The notes under the pieces: model-generated | What the model was told of the DNA's origin: nothing | Databases searched by the model: none | The model's input: the letters and a program-made list of their open reading frames with translations, nothing else | Assembly: GCA_025558095.1 (NCBI GenBank) | Contig: JAIVFI010000033.1 | Span: forward strand, 248,001 to 312,000 | Length of the DNA: 64,000 nucleotides | Reading direction: 5' to 3' | DNA from: Hyaloraphidium curvatum | Lineage: Eukaryota > Monoblepharomycota > Hyaloraphidiomycetes > Hyaloraphidiales > Hyaloraphidiaceae | In this document: positions 1 through 9,081 of the stretch, piece after piece | Layout of the letters: every line of letters begins with the position of its first letter | Position numbering within the stretch: position 1 is the first letter of the stretch | Program-made: the position numbers and the translations under genes

Positions 1-1744
1 CGTGCCAGCTGCAGCTTGGCTACGACGAGCAAAGTCCATAGCACAGCGAGGCCGCCGACGACCTTGACGAGCCACACCACGCGACCCAGGTAGATAGCTG
101 GTCCGCTTCCCAAGCCCTCGGAGAACCCGAGAAACTCGCCGATCTGCATGCAGACGCGAATCGCGAGGCATGAAATGGGCAGCACCGAGAAGCCTATCCG
201 TTTCGCGAGGGCCGGCCCGTGATCGTAGGCGTGCCTCGTTTGGGCGTCTCCATTCTCGGTATGACCACCACCCCGGCTGCGCGTCGGGCCCTTATCCTCG
301 TCAATGTCGAGGGCAAACTTGTCGGCAAAAGAGCGGTACAGCCGCCGGGGCTCCCACTCTTCCGTCCTCATGTGGGAATTGAATTTGACGACAAAAGCGT
401 GCTTAAGCCAATCGACGAGGATCTCCGAGGCGAAGATGAGGCCAATCGGGGCCAGGACCTTGAGCAGGAGAGGAATCGAGAGTTCCAAGTGCCCGGCGCC
501 TTCGCCATCCGAGTCCAGGACGTCCCCGGCCCCGCTGAGCTCGAGGTAGTTGCGGATGCCAACGATGACGAGGAAAACGCTGAGCTGGAAGCGCTCGACA
601 ATGTCCGCACACGTCAGCTGCCGGAACGCGCGTGAACCAACCTGGTTCCTTTTGAGAAACGAATCGACGTACCTGGAAAAGATTGTCCTTCTCGTACTTT
701 TTGAAAACCGAGCCCTTGACCTCCACGAACTGCACGGGGAATAAGCTGTGAGCGGACAAAACAGCATGCACGGGGGCAGCAAGGCACCTGGTTGCTCAGC
801 AACAAAGTAAGGAGGGCATTGTTGAACGAATTGATCGCCACCTGGAGCGTCGTGCACTGGTAAAAGAGCACGAGGGCATGCAGCCAGACATAGACCGTCG
901 CAACCGCGAATCTCAGCCAGAACGTGAGCATAGCAAGCGGTGCGTTTCGTGATTCGGTTCTGGTGAGGTACAGCGAATCCAAGATGTCGTTGCCGAAGGA
1001 GCAGCAGAGCTTGTCCAGGATTTCTAGGACGTTGAAGATGACATAGAGCTTGACGACGCTCTGGCCGCGGACGCCGTGATAGACGACGGACGTATCGATC
1101 TCGCGCAGAAGCATCGACACAATCAAGATGATTGCCACCTTTACGAGGTCCGAGCGCTGCTGCGGGAGCAGCCGAGGCACAGAAGACAGCCGGAACATCC
1201 TGCTCAACGTTCGGTACGAGCTCAGCACGACCCGCAGAGGCAGGATGGTGAAAATGTAGAGGAAAGCGTCTAGAAGGACGAGGTAGCCAAAGATCACGAT
1301 CCTCTCCACCTCCCCGGGGACCCGGAAGAAGCTGTTGATCCTCTCCACGTTCTCTTCGAGGCCCTGGCCCGAAGGCATCGGGCCGTCATCCCCCACCACC
1401 TCGTCCAACAGATCATCCAAAAAGCTGCTACGCGTTTTGCGTCGCGCGTCGTCCTGTTCCGAGAAGCTTTTCGGCCTCGGAGAATCCTCTCCCGACGCGT
1501 CCCCGGACGACAGGAGGTCGTCTTCCGAGAGGGGATCGTCCGGATATCGACGACTGGTCTCGCTCGAAGGAGAGAAGTTGTACTCCGAGTCCGAATGCAA
1601 GGCATCGTTTGCTTCCGGCGAAGCAGCATCCGGCCGAAAAGCAATTTCCTCTCCGACACCGCTCGCCAAGCGCTCCAACGCGGAAGAGCCCTCCGCGGAC
1701 ATTGGCTTCCAGTTTCCGATCAAAGGCAACAAAGGAAAGGGCAA
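1..1744 (-). CDS. TAPT1: TAPT1/Emp65-family ER membrane protein (3' end cut by window edge)
   Basis: Polytopic membrane protein of the TAPT1 family (yeast Emp65), which acts with SUN-domain Slp1 in protecting soluble ER proteins. Exons in transcript order are 1744-788, 729-673 and 617 to below 1; the introns (730-787 and 618-672) are GT-AG and keep frame. About 130 acidic, Ser-rich residues come first, then the conserved core beginning LDAFLYIFTILPLRV, and later FVEVKGSVFKKYEKDNLFQ and ADIVERFQLSVFLVIVGIRN, which are the family signatures. Several hydrophobic helices are visible. The alternative start Met at 1702 (MSAEG) is as plausible as 1744. The reading frame is still open at base 1, so the C terminus is missing. 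It is divergent from the thioredoxin-UBX gene, about 150 bp away. Confidence 0.93.
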
Positions 1745-1898
1745 GGAACTCTGTCCATGAGGCCAAGGCGGACGGACTTGTGCGTCTGACAGATCGCGAT
1801 CGCGATCGGCACCCTCGAACGCTTGCGTTTGGCCCGACCAACCCTCAGCGGGCTGGTTTCAAGACGAGGACAACGTCGTTGGGATCCCGGACGGAGAC

Positions 1899-2805
1899 AT
1901 GGCACCTGGACTGATTTATCCGAAGGACCACGGAGATTTCCAGGCAATAATCGCGTCGCCCAAGTTCACTCTGGTCGATTTCTTTGCGACCTGGTGCGGC
2001 CCGTGCAAGGCCGTGGAACCGAACTTTGCTGCTCTGCCCAAGAAGTATCCGGGCAGCCAATTCGTAAAAGTCGACGTGGACGAACAGCAAGAGATCGCTG
2101 CCTCGTGTGGTGTTAGGGCTATGCCTACATTCGTCGGATTTGTGAAGGGCCAGAAGGCAAGTTTCACGTCTCTCACGATGCTTGCTTCAGCTCTGACTCG
2201 TTTCCCAGGTCGGCGAGGTGGTTGGCGCCGATTGGAGCGCCGTCGAGGCCTTGATCGCCAAACACGCCAAGAGCGGCGATGCTTGGTCGGCCGCGGGCTC
2301 TGGCCATAAATTGGGCGGCGATGATGCGCAACCGGCGACTGGCTCGACGTCCGGTGGCGGCGGCTTGCTGTCTGGACTGGCATCGTACATCTGGAGCGGA
2401 TCCGCCCCCCAGGGGCCGGCTGTAAGTGGACTTCCATCGCTTTTCGGAGCAGTGGCTAACAGGTGTGCTAAGGATGAGGACGACGAAGTCCAGAAGGCGA
2501 TCGCTCTTTCCCTGCAGGAGCAATCCGCGGACGCTCCCCCCAAGAAGCCGCCTTCTGGCAAGACATCGGAGCTCCAGATCCGGCTTCCCAGCGGGTCTAC
2601 CGTCAGGCACGCATTCGATCAGAATGACACGATTAACGACGTCCGCGTGTGGCTGGCTTCGGCCAACAAGGAACTTGCTGGCCGACGATTTGCGCTGGCG
2701 ACGACCTTTCCCAAGAAGGAGTATGGAGAATCGAGCCTCCACAACACTTTGGAGGAGGAAAAGCTGGTCGGGCGTGTTCAGCTGGTCGTCGTGATGAAAT
2801 CGTGA
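1899..2805 (+). CDS. Thioredoxin-UIM-UBX domain protein
   Basis: Exons 1899-2156, 2209-2421 and 2473-2805 give 267 residues. Residues 1-105 are a classical thioredoxin fold with the active site ATWCGPCK and the cis-Pro segment VRAMPTFVGF. A Gly/Ser linker follows, then a ubiquitin-interacting motif (DEDDEVQKAIALSLQEQ), and a C-terminal UBX domain (about 185-267) that reads from LQIRLPSGS to VGRVQLVVVM. UBX domains dock on Cdc48/p97 and UIMs bind ubiquitin, so a role linking redox chemistry to ubiquitylated Cdc48 clients is inferred. UBXN7/Ubx5 proteins have UBA-UAS-UIM-UBX; here a redox-competent CGPC thioredoxin stands in for the UAS domain. Intron 1 is GC-AG (see separate entry); intron 2 is in frame and ends CTAAG. 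Confidence 0.9.
2157..2208 (+). other. GC-AG intron in the thioredoxin-UBX gene
   Basis: The 52-nt intron starts AAG|gcaagt and ends tttcccag|GTC. Splicing here joins the thioredoxin strand FVKGQK to VGEVVGADW, exactly the family order. Using the nearby GT at 2161 would shift the frame and destroy the following helix, so the GC donor is the only reading that works. Confidence 0.85.
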
Positions 2806-2882
2806 ACGGATGGTGGCTGGACAGTGTTGCGCTCAATTCTGTGTCTTGACAAATAGGTTACAACATCGCAAAGAGTATGAAA

Positions 2883-5557
2883 TCACTTCTTGACCTCGCT
2901 GGCCGCACCTTCGGCGGCACCATCCTCCGATCCGGGCAGGAAGCATGTGCAGGTCGTGAGCAGCACGTCGTTACTGTTCAATGGGCGAGCGTTCACGGAG
3001 ACTCCGGCCGGGTTGTCGATCCGAACCAGTGGGTATTTCATGGACATCTAGAGAGCGCGGGGATCAGAGGCTATTCGATCGGCGCCAGCGGCATGACTCA
3101 CAGAAGGCACGTCGATATCCTTGCAATTGGGATCAAGGACAAAGACCTCGTCACCAACCTTGAAGGCGTCGGGGCGGATGTTGTAGATCGCGACGCAGAA
3201 CACCACGCCGTCGCGATCCATGCCGAGCAAAGATCTGAAACGTGGCATAGCGAATCAGAATCGGATGAAGAAAGCGGTAGGGGCCGAGGTCGTACCTGGG
3301 CACAACCCGCGTGTGTTCAATATCCGCGATCACGGCGAACCTGAGGCAGGCCTTCGCACTGTCCGTCTGTGCATCAGCGGCAGGCTTGGCCTTCTTGGGT
3401 TTGCTGCGCATAATCTCGGCGAACGACTTGTACTCGACGTCCTTGAACCTCTTGGCCGCAACTGAATTGGGGCTCGGATTCCGAAGCGCATGGAGTATGT
3501 CCGAGATCCTAGTCAGGCGAATGTGGCCCTATCAGAGCATGATACCGTCAGCAATGGCCTTTCGCAATTGCATCCCCCCCAACCTTCTTGTTGATGTTTT
3601 CGATGATCCTCAAGACCATGCGACGGAGGCCTTCCGCTTCGCCAGACCAGCCGGCAGTCGGATCCAGCTGATTCGCCGTCTCAAAGTCCTGGATCGCCTT
3701 CTCGACTTCGTCCAAGCACTGATGCACGAGAGCTCGATTGTAGTAGAGGTCAGGTAGGGATGCTCCTGCGTTGACCTTGCAGGCAGACTGCGGAAACTCC
3801 ACGTGAGCGAGACGAGGCAGCGAAAACTCGGGAACCTTACAGCCTTGTCGAAGGCCTTCAGAGCCTTCAAAAGATCCTGCTTGTCCTGCGTAGCGTTGAA
3901 GAAAAGGTTGAGGTGCGTCATGCCCAGGCCGACTAGAGGCACCGTGAGCAGGAGGCTTTGCCGCGGAGGCGCTCACACTCACACCACGACACCCCATCGT
4001 CAAGATCCAAAGACACAGCCTCCTTCCCCAGCTCCAAAGCCCGGAGAATCTGATCGCGGAACACCTTTGTGTTGGCCTCGGACCCCGGAACCCCGCCCGC
4101 TTTCTTGCTGGAAACGTGGCGCAAGACCATGGCCACCATACGGAGCACCTCCTTCCGCCGGGGAACGACGATCTTGAGGGCCGTTTCCGCGACCGCCAAG
4201 GCGCCTTCGAGGTCCCCCCGCTTCAGTACACACTCCGCGAGGCTGATGTGGCTCTCATGGTCGTTTGGGCTCAAAAAGGTGGCCACGCGGAGGTCGCGCT
4301 CCGCATCGGGAGAGTGTTTCTGAAAGTAGTTATTGATGTGGCCTCGTAGGAAGTGAAAGACAGCGAGGTGCTGCTGGCGCAGAGTGGAGTCAAAACCATG
4401 GTGTGCCAGGAGGAGCTCACTTGGCTCTGGGGAAGGGAGCCGAATCAGACAAACACGGCTTCAGCATAGTTGCACCGCGTACCGGAGGTGGGCGACGAGG
4501 GAACACTCGTGATGGAATTCCTCGACGATCCGCCCCGGTGCCGCAGCTCGAGTTCCTCGTCTCCAATCAGCGTGCCGTCGTCGGAGGAGCAGGGCGATGC
4601 AGAGCGGATCGATGCGACAGGAGTAATGCTGATGTTCACAGTCGGCACAGGGCGGGCAGGCGTTACTGGTGCCGCAGGGGAAGGGGAGGCTGGTCCGGAG
4701 GTAGCTCCGGACGAACCAGGCAAGAAAGCATCACAGCCCGCGGGGAGGACCACAGAGCTAGACGCTCTCTTTTCCTTCTTCCGCAGCACGTAGGGCATCG
4801 TCAGGGTCGTGAAGCGGTCCATAACGGCCTTGTAAGCGATGCGCATGCGTTGCACCTTTTCCGCTTGGCATCGCTGCGCGTACGTCAGGCGGTTCTCCTT
4901 GGGAAATGGTTTTGCCGGATAAAGCTCGAAATAATGATCCCGCAGCCGGTACAGAGCGGCTGCAAGTCGCGTGAGCTCCTCGGCATGGGCCGCAAAGTCG
5001 AGGAGCGGAGTGGTGAACACCGGAGGGTCTGTGGGAATACGCAGAAACGATGGCAAGGTCATCTTGTTGCCCTTCCGCAGCTTCCTACTCGCGTCCGTGG
5101 GGAGCGCCGGAGGTTTGCTGGATATGGGAGCTATCCCCGGGGGAACGAACGGGGCCTTTCGGAGCGGGAGGGGAGGGATCTGGCGCGCCGGCGTGGTGCT
5201 TCGAGCCGCCGAGGACTTTGAGCTGACCACTGATGCGGGCCGTGGGGGTTCTTGAACATACGTGGAGCCGTCTTCGGCTGGCGGATCCGTGGTTTCGCTG
5301 GGTGTTTCGAGCTCGGCGATAGTGTCCTTGGCGACAGACTCGGGAGCGCCCTCGTCGTTCAAGGACTCGTCCGACATCGAACGAGGCAGGCCGCTCTGCT
5401 GCTCGATGCTAGGAGAGCGAGCCGTTTCGACCGACATGGCTGGAGCGAGGAGTTGAGCGGGGGTGGGGCACTTTTCTGCAGACCGCGTCCGCGGCGAGCT
5501 CGTCCCTGTCGGAGCCGATGCGCCGACGATGCGCACGCGGCCCGCTCGAGATTCCAA
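2883..5557 (-). CDS. TTC5: TTC5/Strap-like TPR protein with OB-fold C terminus and long N-terminal extension
   Basis: Seven exons: 5557-4483, 4426-3983, 3932-3841, 3787-3584, 3528-3296, 3234-3102 and 3047-2883, 781 codons to TGA. The first ~200 residues are Pro/Ser-rich and probably disordered. LYRLRDHYFELYP then matches the TTC5 N-terminal helix, followed by a second Ser/Pro-rich stretch, TPR repeats (SHISLAECVLKRGDLEGAL; DLYYNRALVHQC) and the TTC5-type OB fold (DGVVFCVAIYNI, KVGDEVFVLDPN). Animal TTC5 is a p300 cofactor and tubulin-autoregulation factor; the role in this fungus is unknown. The 56-nt intron 4427-4482 joins what otherwise look like two overlapping genes: it restores frame exactly and removes a stop. 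The start could also be Met at 5437. Confidence 0.87.
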
Positions 5558-5851
5558 TCAGCTGCCGGTTATCGGCACTGGAAGCGCGGGCGCCGGCCGC
5601 GGAGCCGCAGAATTCGGGCTGCACGTGGATCTCGTTCGGGTGGGGGGTAACGGACGTTGCCTCGGGTGGCGCGAGGCCCACGTGATCAGGTGAAAAGTAA
5701 TTGCTGCAAGCCGCCGACAGCAATTTTGGCGCCGAAGAGGCTACGCCGAGCGGTGGGCAAGGAGAAGATTGGAAATCGTGGCCGGGGGTGCAACGACGGC
5801 AGGCGATCACCTCATTTTCCGCACGGTGCGAGTGCACCATCCCTTGTCGGC
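5558..5851. promoter_or_regulatory. Divergent intergenic region, TTC5 / PDI-like gene
   Basis: 294 bp between two divergent start codons. I see no open frame with coding character and no conserved box I can name, so it is taken as a shared promoter from position only. Confidence 0.4.
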
Positions 5852-7120
5852 ATGAAGCCGGAAGACGGCCATAGAAAGAGCAAAGGGCGACGACGGCGCA
5901 TCGTTGGAGTACCATGGACACTGGTCGGCCTGTACGCCGCCTTCATTGTGGTCTCTCGGGCCCTCGGAAGTGCGGCGACGGACGCGACACCGGATGGCCT
6001 TCCGATGCCGCGAAATGCGTCTTCGGAAACGCCATTCGCGGATCCTACGCTGGAGATCGTACCTTCGAATAGCTCGCTGCTACTGGAGGGTCGCTGGCTC
6101 GTCTTCATGTGGGCTGCCCGTGCCGGCGATCTCTCCGGCATCAAGTCTAATAGTGAATTGTCATCAGATCTGCGCCATGGTGTCCTTTCTCGGCGCGTTT
6201 CGAAAAGCGATGGCCTGCGATCGTGCAAAGTCTCGTGTCGGAACGGGCTGCGAACACCACCGAAGCGAACACGACATCAGTCGGATCGCCAAGCCTGACT
6301 GACAGCGGGACCGGGACGCCGCAACCGACGCCCGTCACGGCCGCTGATTTGCAATCTGTTGTGCCGGCGATGACGGACGACATCGAAGCCGCGGCGTCTC
6401 CTTCGGTCGCAACCGTGGTCGATACTGCCTCGCAGAAGCGAAGATCTCGGTCCCGGGGACCACTGCGCTTTGCCCGCATCGATGCAGTCCGGAATGCGGA
6501 GCTCGCCGCGCAGCTCGAGGTGAAGGCGTACCCGACCGTGAAGCTCCTGCAGGATGGGAACATTTGGACCCTATCGAATATCACCCTGGACGCCGAAAGC
6601 GTCCTCTACTTTGCGCGAGAGGGATGGCGAATCGCCCCATTCTACAACAGAATGCCCAGAAAGCCGAGCTGGAGCTACGTACAGCAGCTCAAGCTCTGGA
6701 ACTGGTTGGGCGAACAGAAGGTGTGTCGTCTCGCTCCTCAGTCGCACGCTCGGTCCTGACCCTTACGATCAGGCGCGAATGGGCGTCCGTTTGACGCTGC
6801 TTTTGCCAATGCTCATGGGGTTCGTGGTGTCTCTGGCCGCGTATAGCGCGAACTTGCTCGGGGTGTACCGGTCTGTATTTGGCAAGTTCGCGATGTTCGA
6901 ACGGGTGGTTGCCGACATTCTCGGCATCGTCGGCGACTTTGAGGAGGACTTGCCCGAGCTGGCGGAAGGACCTGCACCAGCGCCTAACCATGGCGAAAGA
7001 GCCCAAGCTGACCTCTTGCCTGATCGAGGTGCCGGGGACGATCATGGCCTTGCACACGACGAAGGACTTCGAAGGCGACACCCATTAGCAGAAGACAACG
7101 ATGAGCTAGGGGATGCTTGA
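5852..7120 (+). CDS. PDI-like membrane thioredoxin with CPFS active site
   Basis: Exons 5852-6108, 6168-6720 and 6773-7120 give 385 residues. A basic N terminus (KGRRRR) precedes a signal-anchor helix at about residues 24-38. The thioredoxin domain starts WLVFISAPWCPFSARFEKRW, so the active site is CPFS, with the second Cys replaced by Ser. About 75 Thr/Ser/Ala-rich residues are inserted in the domain before FARIDAVRN; the cis-Pro strand VKAYPTVKLL follows. A second membrane helix (LTLLLPMLMGFVVSLAAY) is followed by an acidic tail. The layout resembles TMX-type ER oxidoreductases; a CxxS site favours isomerase or client-holding over oxidase activity (inference). The intron 6109-6167 rebuilds the active site; without it the motif is invisible. 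The last 40 residues could be altered by an unrecognised intron. Confidence 0.75.
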
Positions 7121-7171
7121 ATGTAGGCGAAAGTCCCGGATGAACTGCCTCTATCTCTATCTCCTTTGCCG

Positions 7172-8740
7172 TCACCCGAGTGCCCACTCAAGTACGTCCT
7201 GCGGTATATCGTCCGCGTCACCGACCTGCGGAGCTTCTGCGTCCTCATCCGCCGCCTGCTGCACCCGCGACCCGAAGAAAAGCAGCTGGTTGCAGGGGCT
7301 TTTCGGGTCGTTGAAGTGAACGTACGGCCGTGACGGGTTGAGCCAACGTCCACAGAGGTAGCAGAAATGGTCTCCGCAAGAAGGGCAGTGCATGTGATTG
7401 CAGCCCTCCGTTCGCTCGATGTCTGTTCCGCACGTGGGACACGGCATGGTGTTCTCGCGCTTCCACTGGAGGCTCTCCTTCTCGCTTTCGTAGTCGGCGA
7501 CAAGCCTCGCCAGAACCTTGGCTCCGTAGCGGAATTCCAGCGCCTCGACCTTCTTCCGGTCCCCAGAATCCCGTGCGCGCATGAACTCCTCGACGGTCTT
7601 TTGCAGGTTCTTGACCGCGCAGTGGCTCGTGCCGTGCCAACTTCTCTGGCAAACGTGGCAAAAGGCGAACGAGCACTGCGTGCACGACGCGAGCTTCTCG
7701 ATCTGCTTGTCTTTGAGCGCCAATCCCTGGCAAAACCCTCGCGGGCACCATGCAATGTCCCGCCGTTTCGAAAGCTCGTTCTTTTCGTACAGTTCCCGGT
7801 ACCGCCGGTAGAGCTCGTCGCCGAGCAGGTCCGCAAGATCGGCTTCCTCGAGATGCCCAGCGGCCAGCCCAGGGTCCGCTGCCTCGCCGTTGGCCCCCTG
7901 GCTCTTGCCGCACGTCGTGTCCGGGCACCTCAGGGCGTCGGTCCGGTTGTCCTTCACGAGCACCGTGAAAAACTCCCTCGTGCAGTCCTTGCAGAACACG
8001 TGCCGGCAGGGAACGAACCGGACACACGCAGCACCCTTCCTGGGCTCGAAGCAGACGCCGCAGTGGAAGCTCTCGCTTTCGAACTCTTCCCTCGCCATCT
8101 TTCGCTCGTGCTCGGTTAGCGAATCGACGAGTTCGGGAATCGACTGCTCGCGCTCGTCGACCAGAATGTCCAGCTTCCGACCGTCCGGCGAAAGCAGGCC
8201 GAAGGTGTCGAGGAGCTCGTTCTGCAGGAACGAGCAGAGCTCGAACAGAGCCACTCCGTGACCACAGCTTTCCCAGAGATCGAACAGCTTCTGCTGTACC
8301 CGCAGCCGATGTTCCGGAAGGAGCCAGCGGCAAGTGACGACGACATCGGGGGGTCGCTTCGACGGATAGTCGGGCGGGAGAGCGAAGAGCACCTCGACGG
8401 GAGGAAGCCAGCGAAGTGCGATGGCGAGCTCATCGTGCGATTTCTCGGGCTTCCATGTCCTCACGATGGCATGGATCTCCTCGGGGAGCTGAATGGGAAC
8501 CCGGATTGTCCCCGAGATCCAGGAGGGGTCGCCCAACGGTCCACCGAGCGAGAAGCTGTCCGCAAATATGGCCTGAAGCGCCAAAATTTCGTCCGCGGCG
8601 GCCTCAGGGTCGTCCATTCGCAGAGGAATGGGCCGACGTTTTGCTCTCAAGCGGCGGCGGGCACGAGACGTAGGCACGGTCAGCCGGCGCCCATCATCCG
8701 CCTCGCCACTCACACTTTCCGCTCCGATCAGCGATGGCAT
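7172..8740 (-). CDS. RWD-RBR E3 ubiquitin ligase (RNF14/Itt1-like)
   Basis: Single exon, 522 residues. An RWD domain (about 45-180) precedes RING1 (about 227-280, CGVCFEPRKG), an in-between-RING domain (about 330-375) and RING2 (about 434-463). The catalytic cysteine of RBR ligases is expected in RING2 and is present as Cys447 in EGCNHMHC. The chain ends with an acidic tail. RNF14 and yeast Itt1 share RWD plus RBR; Itt1 affects translation termination and RNF14 acts on stalled ribosomes, so a translation quality-control role is inferred. Met42 (position 8617), just ahead of the RWD domain, is an alternative and perhaps better start, because residues 1-41 are Arg-rich and without family counterpart. 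Confidence 0.9.
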   Translation of the reverse strand: MPSLIGAESVSGEADDGRRLTVPTSRARRRLRAKRRPIPLRMDDPEAAADEILALQAIFADSFSLGGPLGDPSWISGTIRVPIQLPEEIHAIVRTWKPEKSHDELAIALRWLPPVEVLFALPPDYPSKRPPDVVVTCRWLLPEHRLRVQQKLFDLWESCGHGVALFELCSFLQNELLDTFGLLSPDGRKLDILVDEREQSIPELVDSLTEHERKMAREEFESESFHCGVCFEPRKGAACVRFVPCRHVFCKDCTREFFTVLVKDNRTDALRCPDTTCGKSQGANGEAADPGLAAGHLEEADLADLLGDELYRRYRELYEKNELSKRRDIAWCPRGFCQGLALKDKQIEKLASCTQCSFAFCHVCQRSWHGTSHCAVKNLQKTVEEFMRARDSGDRKKVEALEFRYGAKVLARLVADYESEKESLQWKRENTMPCPTCGTDIERTEGCNHMHCPSCGDHFCYLCGRWLNPSRPYVHFNDPKSPCNQLLFFGSRVQQAADEDAEAPQVGDADDIPQDVLEWALG

Positions 8741-9081
8741 ACAAGCAGCAAAATCTGCCCGATGCTGAGCTTACGCTGAGGATGCTAGGCTCTTGAGGCT
8801 CTGCTGAACTCAATGCCCGGATCGCCCACTCGTCCGATCCCCCACCAGATCTCCTAAATCTCAGACTCTTGAAGCTGAAGAGGAACATCGGCGCTGGTAC
8901 AGTGCTGGAATTGCTTGGAACGGTATCCCGCCGGGGAAGCGAATTGGGTGACAGGGACGGACTGGACCCGTGATCGAGCTAGGTCCGCAGCCCCCATCCC
9001 CCTCACGCCACTGCGGTGTCGCTTCCGGCAGAAGAGCGAAGTGTGGGCACCGGAATCCCATCGATCGTAGCCACTGCCGCG
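8741..9081. promoter_or_regulatory. Divergent intergenic region, RBR ligase / SH3 protein
   Basis: 341 bp between divergent starts. Short frames in it lack coding character. No named element was recognised. Confidence 0.35.

Noticed and set aside
2161-2208. GT donor inside the first thioredoxin-UBX intron
   Set aside because: Shifts the frame so that GEVVGADW is lost; the GC donor 4 nt upstream keeps it.
4403-5221. 272-codon plus-strand ORF
   Set aside because: Antisense to the disordered TTC5 N terminus.
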